Shown here piece after piece: positions 1 through 7,433 of a DNA stretch of 11,403 nucleotides. The notes under the pieces are model-generated. The model saw nothing but the letters and a program-made list of their open reading frames with translations, was not told the origin of the DNA and ran no database searches. Origin of the DNA: Bacillota bacterium (GTDB taxonomy: Bacteria; Bacillota; Dethiobacteria; DTU022); the NCBI GenBank assembly GCA_012510325.1, contig JAAZIG010000310.1:1-11403 (forward strand). The letters run 5' to 3'. How positions within the stretch are numbered: position 1 is the first letter of the stretch; every line of letters starts with the position of its first letter. Both the position numbers and the translations under genes were made by a program.

Positions 1-694
1 CCAGATAGGTCAACAGATAGCCGTCGTCGATCACAGTTTGCAGGCTGACAACGTAGCTCTCATGCTCGTAACCATCGGCCGCCAAAAGCTCGATCTCCCA
101 GGCCGGATTGGTCACTCCCAGGGCTGCCAGAATGTCGGCAAGCAGAACCCCCGTGCACTGATCCGTCCGCACCGCACCCTTGGAAGAGTAGCTGTAGGAG
201 CCGGTGCTCTCACCGAGCGCTTTCAGCTCATCTAAAGTGTACGCTTGAAGAGCACCGGAGACCCCGTCGCCGCTGACGGAGAAAACCACCGGCAGATCGG
301 TGGAAACAACATTCACCCCGCTGATCTCCCGGGCCCGGTTGAGCCAGGTGGAGCCGTCATCGTGATGGCGGTAAATATGCAGCTCAACCCCCTCCGGATC
401 AACCGGAGCATCGTTAACCAGATAGGTCAACAGATAGCCGTCGTCGATCACAGTTTGCAGGCTGACAACGTAGCTCTCATGCTCGTAACCGTCGGCCGCC
501 AAAAGCTCGATCTCCCAGGCCGGATTGGTCACTCCCAGTGCAGCCAGAATATCGGCAAGCAGAACCCCCGTGCACTGATCCGTCCGCACCGCACCCTTGG
601 AAGAGTAGCTGTAGGAGCCGGTGCTCTCACCAAGCGCTTTCAGCTCATCTAAAGTGTACGCTTGAAGAGCACCGGAGACCCCGTCGCCGCTGAC
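1..694 (-). repeat. Tandem 417-bp (139-codon) intragenic duplication
   Basis: Bases 1-277 and 418-694 align without gaps at an offset of 417 bp, which is 139 codons. I count five mismatches in 277 positions, and each falls at a third codon position and is silent (GAC/GAT twice, CTC/CTT, GCA/GCT, GCC/GCA), so the encoded 92 residues are identical. The remaining 140 bp of the unit (278-417) would have its partner beyond the left edge. The array therefore probably continues outside the window. It lies inside the giant surface-protein gene and corresponds to units 7 and 8. Confidence 0.95.
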
Positions 695-3600
695 AGCAAA
701 GACTGCCGGATCGGCGGGGAGATCCCCTTCCAGGGGCTCCTCGTAGCCGCCTGTGCCGACGACGATGCAGTCGACATTCTTCGTCCACAGGGAGTTGTTT
801 TCCTCGACGATAAGGCGCAGAGGGCCGTACTGATTGGTGCCCATATAGCCGGGACTGGAGGCATCGGGAACCAGGGGATAGCCCTTGATGGCATAGCCGA
901 GGATGATCTCCTTGGTCAGCCCCAGGCTGTTCAGCACCCCGTTCATCACGTCGGCAGTGCTCTGGATCTGATTGTAGTCCGGACCGCTGTAGACCCTGAC
1001 ACTGCTGGGCGTGGTGACACCCTCAGCAAGCCCCACCACATCTTTGATCAAATCCCAGAGAACAATCCCCTCGATCTCCGTGTCGCTCATATAGGTATCG
1101 CGGATAATATGCTCATCGAGGGCCTGCAGCTCGCGCAGAGTGAAGGTGCGGGACGCCGCCACCTGCGAACCGGTGATCCTGAGCACAGGCCAATCGAGAT
1201 ACTGGGTGTAGAGGCCGCGATCATGCTTCCAGCTGTCGCCGGCGACGGCATCCACAATGATCTCTGAGACATTTTTGACCAGCTTCCCGCTATTCAGATC
1301 GCCGGCTTCGCTCTGCCCGACGATTAGGTAAAGCGGTCCGCCGTGGTTGCCCACATCGGCCACGTACCCCTCAGAGCTTTTCTCCGGAACCAGGGGCACT
1401 TCGCTCTTGCCGAAAGCGAGCATCACCCTGAGGTTGTCGGCACCCGTCTCTTCGTTGACATAATCGTTTTTCGAGATCTCTTCAAGATCGAAGGTCCTCT
1501 CGAAACCGTCGGTCGCCCTGAAAGTGATCTGATCCGCGCCGGCGGTGAAGCCCACTTCACGGAGCAGGTATTCGTAGATATCGAGGCCCCGGAAGAGAGC
1601 CGATTCCTTGTTTGTTTCACTTTTGGCCAGGCAGTATTCGCCGGTAAGGATATAGTTCTGCATGAACTCCAGCTCGCCCACGGTGACAGTGTGCCCGTTC
1701 CTGACACCGCTGCCGCTGATATGCAGCTCATCGCCGGCGTACTGATCGTAGGGCGGCTGCAGATGAGCGCAAGGGTCCGTGCTCATCTCCACGGTGATGG
1801 CCTTTACCGTGCGCAGCTCCTGTCCCGGTGTATCCACCGCGGTCTGCCCGAAGACAGCCATGAGCGGACCGTAGCGGTTGACAATACCGGAGCCCACATA
1901 ACCGTTATCGCCTTTTGACACCACCAGAGGATAGCCGTTCTTGGCAAAAGCGAGCATGGGCTTGAGCCCGCGCACGCCCGTATTTTCATTGAAATAATCC
2001 GTCCGGGTGATCTCCGCCAGGCTTAGCTCCAGAGTATCCGCACCGGAGTCACCGCCGCTAAGGGTGACCGTGCCCATGGTCCCGGGAAGGCCGATCTTTT
2101 CGAAGAGGAGATAGTTCAGATCGATGCCCTCGTAGAGATCGGAGTAGCCTCCGATATTGTAGTAGCCCTTGGCCCGGATATGATCGGCCGTGGCGGCGGG
2201 AACGTCCGCCCCGTAGATCAGCTCCTCGAGCTGCCCCACGGTGAGAGCCTCTTCCTTGAGCATGGCACCGTCTTCACCCAACACGGTGATGCTCAGCGTT
2301 TCACCGGCCAGCTCATCGTAGGGCGCGTAACTGTGGGTGGTGAAGGGCAGATCCTCGCCCACGATCACTCGTAAGGCATATTTGACCTGCTGGGAACCGT
2401 TGGTATGATCGTAATCCTTTTTTCCGAAAATGATCCGCAGCGGTCCGCCTCGGTTGCCCAGACCGGAATTGAAACCGGGATCGCCGGCGTTCTTGACATA
2501 GGGGTAACCGTTGACGCCGTAGGCCAGCAGCACGGGGTAACCCGTATCGATGGGCTCCACCCCGCTGCCGTCAAAAGTGCCGTCGCCCATATCGAGGGCG
2601 CTCTTCTCGTAATAGCCCCAGCGGTCATGATGCTTTACATCTCCCACCGTCAGATCGGGGATGCTGTAATGATCGGCCGCGACGAAGCGAACGGGGGTCT
2701 CTTCATCAATATCCGGATCCAGCCCCGCCCTCAGCAGCAGATCCCACAGGGGAATCCCCTTGTAGCTGTTGTAATACCAGTAATACTCGCTGTTGGAGGA
2801 GCTGTACTCTTTCTCCAGGTGTAGCTCTGTCATCGCCTCCAGGGCGGCAGTGGTGTAGTTGACCTCCTTGCCCAGGCCGCTGCCGCTTAGGCTGAAGATG
2901 TACTGGGTTAAGGCAGGATCATCATAGGGCGCCTTGTTGTGTTCAAAGCCCGGGGTATCCATCTCTTCCACGTAGATGTAACCCAGGCTGTCGAAAGCGG
3001 GCGCAGCCTCACCGCCGGGGAGGCGGGAAGCCAGTTTTAAACAGCCGCCATCATTGCGCTTTTCTGCTACATAGCCGTCATCGGTGTTGTAGTAAACGAG
3101 CGGCACCTCTTCGACACCGTAGGCGGCCACGAAAGCACGCCCTTCGTCCCTGATCTCCTCCAGAGTATACTCGGCGATGACCTGTCTTTGATAGTTCTTG
3201 AAGACAACCTTGCCGGCAGTAGGCTTCAGGGTGATAAAATTATCGAGGATATAGGATATCCTAACGCCCTCATAGCTGCTCTCAACATCTTCCCCCTCGA
3301 TATCTTCGAGATAGGAACCGCGGTAAAGACCCGCCGCGGGCACCTCTTCGAGCTGGCGCATGGAGAGGGCGTTGTAGTTGTGGACTCCCGGTCCTTCCAC
3401 GGTCATGGTCGCCCCGGTATAGGTGTCCACATTGTACGGAGCGCCGTCATAGGAGATATGTTTGTACGGGCTGTTATCAAAATCGATGGGCTCTTCGGCG
3501 GGGCGCTCCTCTCCCACCACGATGCGGCCCACTTCCTTGTTAAAAAACGATTGGTTGTTTTGGCTGACCTGGCCAAAAGGCTGCCCCGTCACCAGACGCG

Positions 3601-4147
3601 GCGCATCCAGATCCGCATCGGCTTCCGTGAGAACCCGGTCCTCCCAGACCACCTCATCAGGTTGGGGAAGGCGCTGGTAGTCGGGCTCGAAGACCGCCGT
3701 CCGGTAGAAGCTGAGCATGGGGGCAACAAGTTCGGCGCCGTCTTCGGTAAATTGGGGATGGTAGTACTGTGATTGCAGCTCGCTCACCGTTTTTGTGACC
3801 CGCCCGCCGTCTCTGGCGGAGATAAAGGCAACCTCGTAATCGTCGTCGGTTTTCAAGTTGCCCTCGCCGATAAGATCAAAGATGTCGTACCCCTTGACCT
3901 TCCAGATCTTGTGATAATCATAATTGTTATTGGATGAGTAAAACCGCTCCACCATATCGTAGCCCGCCCAGTCGTCCTCGTAGATAAGAATATCCTGGTG
4001 CAAGCCGGTCCCGGTAATGGTGAGAATCGGTTGAGCCGCCTGTACCGTCTGAAGGGGCAGCACAGGCAGGACCTGCCCGAAGGTCAACAGCAGAGTAAGA
4101 ATCAGGGCTACCACACTCTTCAGCGGACCTCTTCCTCGCATCGTCAA
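1..4147 (-). CDS. Giant secreted multidomain repeat protein with at least eight SUOX-like (molybdopterin-binding-fold) units, C-terminus outside window
   Basis: The frame is open without a stop from 4147 to the left edge, so the gene is 3'-partial, with about 1,380 residues visible (numbered here from the ATG at 4141). Residues 1-35 form a signal peptide: a basic start, a hydrophobic core at 10-30 and probable cleavage after VQA35. Eight related units follow, roughly 38-214, 241-396, 403-597, 604-786, 797-965, 978-1130, 1146-1284 and 1285 onward. Units typically open with a strand like LRITGSQV and a TL.EL helix, have a G[IV].L.DLL..G motif and an aromatic [DH]-[GH]-[YF] segment, and most close with YP.V, GPL.[LI]I and a final V..I.V strand. 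This order matches the C-terminal part of the sulfite oxidase Moco domain (PF00174-like); the usual molybdenum-ligand cysteine is not evident. The protein is probably a cell-surface ligand-binding or adhesive scaffold. No anchor is visible. The start is TTG at 4147 by RBS spacing; ATG at 4141 is the alternative. Fold assignment is by motif, not by search. Confidence 0.85.
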   Translation of the reverse strand, partial: MTMRGRGPLKSVVALILTLLLTFGQVLPVLPLQTVQAAQPILTITGTGLHQDILIYEDDWAGYDMVERFYSSNNNYDYHKIWKVKGYDIFDLIGEGNLKTDDDYEVAFISARDGGRVTKTVSELQSQYYHPQFTEDGAELVAPMLSFYRTAVFEPDYQRLPQPDEVVWEDRVLTEADADLDAPRLVTGQPFGQVSQNNQSFFNKEVGRIVVGEERPAEEPIDFDNSPYKHISYDGAPYNVDTYTGATMTVEGPGVHNYNALSMRQLEEVPAAGLYRGSYLEDIEGEDVESSYEGVRISYILDNFITLKPTAGKVVFKNYQRQVIAEYTLEEIRDEGRAFVAAYGVEEVPLVYYNTDDGYVAEKRNDGGCLKLASRLPGGEAAPAFDSLGYIYVEEMDTPGFEHNKAPYDDPALTQYIFSLSGSGLGKEVNYTTAALEAMTELHLEKEYSSSNSEYYWYYNSYKGIPLWDLLLRAGLDPDIDEETPVRFVAADHYSIPDLTVGDVKHHDRWGYYEKSALDMGDGTFDGSGVEPIDTGYPVLLAYGVNGYPYVKNAGDPGFNSGLGNRGGPLRIIFGKKDYDHTNGSQQVKYALRVIVGEDLPFTTHSYAPYDELAGETLSITVLGEDGAMLKEEALTVGQLEELIYGADVPAATADHIRAKGYYNIGGYSDLYEGIDLNYLLFEKIGLPGTMGTVTLSGGDSGADTLELSLAEITRTDYFNENTGVRGLKPMLAFAKNGYPLVVSKGDNGYVGSGIVNRYGPLMAVFGQTAVDTPGQELRTVKAITVEMSTDPCAHLQPPYDQYAGDELHISGSGVRNGHTVTVGELEFMQNYILTGEYCLAKSETNKESALFRGLDIYEYLLREVGFTAGADQITFRATDGFERTFDLEEISKNDYVNEETGADNLRVMLAFGKSEVPLVPEKSSEGYVADVGNHGGPLYLIVGQSEAGDLNSGKLVKNVSEIIVDAVAGDSWKHDRGLYTQYLDWPVLRITGSQVAASRTFTLRELQALDEHIIRDTYMSDTEIEGIVLWDLIKDVVGLAEGVTTPSSVRVYSGPDYNQIQSTADVMNGVLNSLGLTKEIILGYAIKGYPLVPDASSPGYMGTNQYGPLRLIVEENNSLWTKNVDCIVVGTGGYEEPLEGDLPADPAVFAVSGDGVSGALQAYTLDELKALGESTGSYSYSSKGAVRTDQCTGVLLADILAALGVTNPAWEIELLAADGYEHESYVVSLQTVIDDGYLLTYLVNDAPVDPEGVELHIYRHHDDGSTWLNRAREISGVNVVSTDLPVVFSVSGDGVSGALQAYTLDELKALGESTGSYSYSSKGAVRTDQCTGVLLADILAALGVTNPAWEIELLAADGYEHESYVVSLQTVIDDGYLLTYL

Positions 4148-4163
4148 TTCCGTTACCTCCTCT
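4145..4163 (-). promoter_or_regulatory. RBS deciding a TTG start for the giant surface protein
   Basis: The minus strand reads AGAGGAGGT at 4163-4155, then 8 nt, then TTG at 4147-4145. The in-frame ATG two codons on (4141) would be 14 nt from the GGAGG core. Eight nucleotides is also the gap at the TTG starts of the two S-component genes in this window, which favours TTG. The choice changes only the first two residues. Confidence 0.6.
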
Positions 4164-4363
4164 GTTTAATCAGGAACCCATGAAATGACTGGAGAGCACC
4201 GGTTGATTAATCATTGATGTCACCTTATCGAGCGGCAGGCTGCAGGAAATCTTCCTTAAGCAAAGACTACCGGCGCTACCGGATGGTTTTTGCTTCTTGA
4301 TGGACAAAAATATAGCCGCTCCATGGCGGGCGGCCTGGCGTTAAAGTGTTCTTTATTGCCCCA

Positions 4364-4385
4364 CGGGAAGCCTGCCGGCCTCCCG
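4364..4385 (-). other. Strong stem-loop in the leader of the surface-protein gene
   Basis: The minus strand reads CGGGAGGCC, GGCA, GGCTTCCCG: a 9-bp stem with one G-U pair closed by a four-base loop. No T-run follows, so it is not an ordinary terminator. It lies about 70-90 nt downstream of the start site expected from the candidate promoter, so it would be part of the 5' untranslated RNA. It could stabilise the message, bind a regulator, or be one helix of a larger RNA element; I recognise no riboswitch class here. Confidence 0.5.
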
Positions 4386-4461
4386 CTGACCCTGCCGACC
4401 AGTGACCCTGCTGAAATTGAAACACCGGTTCGAACAGTGTACAGTCATGTTCCTTGCAGAT

Positions 4462-4490
4462 ATTACAGCCCTGCCACGTCATAAATTCAA
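4462..4490 (-). promoter_or_regulatory. Candidate sigma-A promoter for the surface-protein gene
   Basis: The minus strand has TTGAAT at 4490-4485, a 17-bp spacer, and TGTAAT at 4467-4462. These match four of six and five of six consensus bases at optimal spacing. Transcription would start near 4455, giving a leader of about 300 nt before the TTG start. Near-identical boxes GGCAGGACTGT (4500-4490) and GGCAGGGCTGT (4475-4465) overlap the -35 and -10 elements and could be operator sequence. Confidence 0.4.
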
Positions 4491-4773
4491 CAGTCCTGCC
4501 ACTTTTCCTCTTTATTGGCAAATAATTTTGCTCTGCTGGTTCAAGGGTCTGCTGAACCGATTGACCTCATCTCCAAAGTCCAAAAAACAAAATTACAACC
4601 GCACTCATGCCGTAGAGGTACCGGATCGGTTAACCGGCTCCGGAGGGACGTAAACGAAGAGAAGGGCTGTGCCAAAGCGCTTACCAGGCCACCCAGTTAT
4701 CCTTTATCCGGCTGTCTTCAAAGCAGGGAAACGCTACAGCCTGCCCGTCAGCCGCCGCCGGCGAACTCCACTG

Positions 4774-4799
4774 AAAAAAGGGTCCTCGCAGTTCTGCCC
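4774..4799 (-). terminator. Possible intrinsic terminator after the ECF operon
   Basis: About 20 nt past the stop of the T-component gene the minus strand has GGG, a short inner GCAG/CTGC pairing, CCC and then six T residues (4779-4774). CTCCACT and AGTGGAG flank it and could form an outer 7-bp stem. The stem directly before the T-run is short, so termination may be partial. It would separate the ECF operon from the surface-protein gene. Confidence 0.35.
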
Positions 4800-4820
4800 G
4801 GAGTGGAGCAAACAAGTTGG

Positions 4821-5684
4821 TCAATAGAGAACCTCCATATTGTACTCTCTCAGCAGCAGGAAAAGGCCCGCCGCAGCAACTAAAATAGCCAGCGCCGCCA
4901 GACGGTGCCTGCCGGAGAAAGGCTGACTTTCCAGATAGCTGCGCCGGGGATGGAGACCAAAAGCGCGGCTTTCCATGGAGATGGTCAGGGTGTCTACCTT
5001 GCTCAGGGCGGAGAGAACCAGGGGCACAAACAGGTAGCGGACTGCACGCGTAAAATTTTTCAGGGATAGTTTTTCGATCTCGATCCCCTTGGCCATCTGG
5101 GCGCGGCGAACCTGCTCCATCTCCTGGAAAAACAGGGGGATAAAGCGCAGCGCAGTGATGAGCATGAAGCCGTAGCGGTAGGGCAACCCCGCCTGCATCA
5201 GAGCATAAGCCAGCTTGTTGGGGTCTGTGGCAACAACAAAGAGGTAGCTCGCCCCGATGGTGTTGAGAAAGCGGAATACCAGCAGCAGGCCATGGTTCAG
5301 CCCCAGAGACCAGATCTCCAAGCGAAGGCCCCAAAGATCATCCCGCCAGAGCAGGACACCCTCGCGGACAAAAACTATATGGACAACAAATATAAACAGA
5401 GAAAATACGAGGATGAACCGGAGCCTTCGCCAAAAAAACTTAAACCCTAGCCCCGCCGCCCAATATCCCCCCAGCAAAATTGCAAAGAGAAGAAGTCCGC
5501 ACAAATAATGCGACAGAGTGAAGACGAGCACGCTGAAACAGAGCAGCAGCTCCAGCTTGAGCAGAGGATGCATCCTGTGCAAGGCTGTATTTGCCGGCTC
5601 ATAGGTCAGCCCCGGCAAAAAAGAGCGAAAGCTGAACCTTTCGGCAAAGGCGGTGGAGCGTTTTCCTTTTCCCAATGCCTTCAC
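4821..5684 (-). CDS. ECF transporter transmembrane (T) component, YkoC/CbiQ type
   Basis: This 287-residue integral membrane protein is the coupling subunit of an energy-coupling factor importer; it passes ATPase motion to the substrate-binding S component. Hydrophobic segments lie near residues 42-57, 60-78, 88-106, 133-152, 214-226 and 262-278. Both family coupling motifs are visible: VRRAQMAKG at 192-200 and SMESRAFG at 236-243, the short Ala-Arg-Gly-type helices that dock into the ATPases. Length is normal for the family. Translation starts at GTG, 5684, with GGGGG a few bases upstream. The gene follows the double ATPase gene by 114 bp, in the S, A, T order of Bacillus ykoEDC, and is probably the last gene of the operon. 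The role is firm; the transported substrate is set by the S component and remains unknown. Confidence 0.9.
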   Translation of the reverse strand: MKALGKGKRSTAFAERFSFRSFLPGLTYEPANTALHRMHPLLKLELLLCFSVLVFTLSHYLCGLLLFAILLGGYWAAGLGFKFFWRRLRFILVFSLFIFVVHIVFVREGVLLWRDDLWGLRLEIWSLGLNHGLLLVFRFLNTIGASYLFVVATDPNKLAYALMQAGLPYRYGFMLITALRFIPLFFQEMEQVRRAQMAKGIEIEKLSLKNFTRAVRYLFVPLVLSALSKVDTLTISMESRAFGLHPRRSYLESQPFSGRHRLAALAILVAAAGLFLLLREYNMEVLY

Positions 5685-5798
5685 TGTTACCCCCTTTTCA
5701 CAACTGCCGGGCCAAGATTCTCTGAGGCTGAAGCGGGATCCATTGTTGGCTGGAGCAGCTCCCCTCCGCCAAGAGCCAACGCTCCTCTCCGGCAGCTT

Positions 5799-7421
5799 TC
5801 ACCGGAAGATTGCAAAATCCGCAGGCAGGTAGTCGCATTTTTCCAGCCGGTCCAGTTCGCTGAAAGCGGCGGCGGTGGGAGCATCAACGATCAGCTCACC
5901 CTCCTCCAGAAAAAGCACCCGCGTGCAGCAGGCCGCTACCACAGCGGGTTCGTGACAAACCATGAGCGTACCCCCCCCCTTCCGGCTGTGTTCCCCGAGA
6001 GCTTCTATAAGCAGATCCAAGCGGTCCTGATCCTGCCCCACCAGAGGCTCATCCAGAAGCAGGATGGAGGGCTCGTAAGCCAGCACAGAGACCAGGGTCA
6101 GTCTTTTTTTCTCCCCCAGGCTCAGGGTAAAGGGCAGCTTATCCCGGTAGCGCTCCAGCTCAAAGTAGTGCAGCAGCTGCTCGACCCTGTCCAGGCTCTC
6201 CCGCCCGTCGCCGGCCAGAAACTGCGATGGCAGCCCCGCCTCTTTAAGAACGGTCTTTTCAAATAGCTGCTGGTTGGGATTTTGAAAGATCAGCCCCATC
6301 TCCCGGGCTCGCCGGGGCACCCCGCTCTCCGCAAGATCTTTGCCGCCAAGGCAAACCCGTCCCCGATGGGGTTCTAATATCCCCAGCAGCGCCAGTAACA
6401 GGGTGCTCTTGCCGCAGCCGTTGTCCCCCATGAGCGCCGCCGTCTCCCCGTGGTGGAGGGCAAACGAAATATCCTTCAGCACCGGCTGCCTTCCGTAACA
6501 GACGGTGAGTTCCTCAACCGAAAGGTGAGGTGGAGTCTTGCGCCGCTCTTGCTGCAGCGCCCCCTGATCCGCCAACCCACCCCGCCGCTCCCCCGATTCC
6601 CGCTGTCCGGAGGTGCAAGACGGCCCGGTTCCCCGCTCCGCTGCAGCGGGGTCCCGTGGAAGCATCCCCGAAAAAGCATCCTTCCGGCGGCCGGCCCGGC
6701 TGTAAGAGCGCCACAGCCCTGCCGCTTCTGCCGCACCCCCCCGGGCAACAATTTCGCCGGCCTCCATGATGATCAGACGATCGCTCAGGGGAAGCAGCTG
6801 CTGCAGGCGGTGTTCAAAAACGATAATGGCTACATTCTGCTCGCGGCGAAGCCTTTCCACCACCGCCAGCACCTCGCGACAGCCCCGGGGGTCGAGGTTG
6901 GCGGTGGGCTCATCGAGGATCAGCAGCTGCGGCTTCATCGCCAGCACCGAAGCGATGGCCACCCGCTGCTTCTCACCGCCCGACAATGTATGCAGTGATC
7001 TTCTCTTTAAAGGGGTAATCCCCGCCGCCTCCAGGGCCCAATCGAGGCGCCGGGCAATCTCCGCGGGAGGCAACCCCAGATTTTCCGGACCGAAGGCGAT
7101 CTCCTCGGCAACATGCAGCGTGCACAGCTGGGCCTCGGGATCCTGCTGCACCAGCCCGGCGATACCGGCGAGCTCACCCGGGGTGATCTCGCCGGTGTCC
7201 CTTCCCCCGATGGCAACAGAGCCCGCCATCACTCCTTCAAAGCTGTGCGGAATAAAACCGGTCAGACAGAAAGAGAGGGTCGATTTACCGCAGCCGCTGG
7301 GACCGGTCACGGTGACAAATTCCCCCGGCTGCACGTTCAGGTTGAGCCCCCTCAAGGCCGGCTCCGGCGACCCGGCATAAGTGAAAGTAACATCCTTTAA
7401 CTGAACCACCGGTTCCTGCAT
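5799..7421 (-). CDS. ECF transporter double ATPase (fused A1-A2 subunits, YkoD type)
   Basis: This 540-residue cytoplasmic protein joins two ABC ATPase domains and powers the ECF importer. Domain 1 (about 5-235) has Walker A GPSGCGKST at 40-48, Q-loop VQQDPEAQ at 91-98, signature LSGGE at 146-150, Walker B ending D170-E171 and switch His204. A hydrophilic linker of about 60 residues (240-298) is rich in Arg, Gly and Glu. Domain 2 (about 299-530) has Walker A GDNGCGKST at 332-340, Q-loop FQNPNQQ at 379-385, signature LSLGE at 433-437, Walker B ending D457-E458 and His490. Both sites look catalytically intact. Domain 2 lacks the FGP.N stretch after the Q-loop that domain 1 keeps (FGPEN, 110-114), and its signature has Leu for Gly. 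The ATG is 12 bp after the S-component stop and its AAAGGGG ribosome site touches that stop, suggesting translational coupling. Confidence 0.93.
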   Translation of the reverse strand: MQEPVVQLKDVTFTYAGSPEPALRGLNLNVQPGEFVTVTGPSGCGKSTLSFCLTGFIPHSFEGVMAGSVAIGGRDTGEITPGELAGIAGLVQQDPEAQLCTLHVAEEIAFGPENLGLPPAEIARRLDWALEAAGITPLKRRSLHTLSGGEKQRVAIASVLAMKPQLLILDEPTANLDPRGCREVLAVVERLRREQNVAIIVFEHRLQQLLPLSDRLIIMEAGEIVARGGAAEAAGLWRSYSRAGRRKDAFSGMLPRDPAAAERGTGPSCTSGQRESGERRGGLADQGALQQERRKTPPHLSVEELTVCYGRQPVLKDISFALHHGETAALMGDNGCGKSTLLLALLGILEPHRGRVCLGGKDLAESGVPRRAREMGLIFQNPNQQLFEKTVLKEAGLPSQFLAGDGRESLDRVEQLLHYFELERYRDKLPFTLSLGEKKRLTLVSVLAYEPSILLLDEPLVGQDQDRLDLLIEALGEHSRKGGGTLMVCHEPAVVAACCTRVLFLEEGELIVDAPTAAAFSELDRLEKCDYLPADFAIFR

Positions 7422-7433
7422 AAACGCCCCTTT

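Larger units (their letters stand above)
4148..4820 (-). other. Gene-free spacer holding the promoter and long leader of the surface-protein gene
   Basis: No convincing coding region is present on either strand. The open frames here (for example 81 codons at 4521-4276 minus, from a TTG) lack a well-placed ribosome-binding site and resemble no family I know. Reading leftward it holds a possible terminator of the ECF operon (4799-4774), a candidate promoter (4490-4462), repeated GCAGGG-containing boxes (4500-4490, 4475-4465, 4410-4403, 4394-4387), a strong hairpin (4385-4364) and then about 200 nt of untranslated leader before the RBS. The leader includes an imperfect stem around CCGGTAGCGCCGG near 4270. 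Confidence 0.6.

Noticed and set aside
1..694. CRISPR or mobile-element repeats at the left edge.
   Set aside because: The 417-bp period is an exact number of codons inside one open frame and encodes a whole domain, so it is a protein-repeat duplication.
4276..4521. An 81-codon minus-strand frame with a CNICKEHDC zinc-finger-like stretch upstream of the surface-protein gene.
   Set aside because: It starts at TTG without a good ribosome site, covers the candidate promoter and leader hairpin, and the rest of the peptide has no recognisable pattern.
662..6266. Several plus-strand open frames of 130-250 codons opposite the minus-strand genes.
   Set aside because: They are antisense to genes with clear domains, give low-complexity or motif-free proteins and lack sensible ribosome sites.
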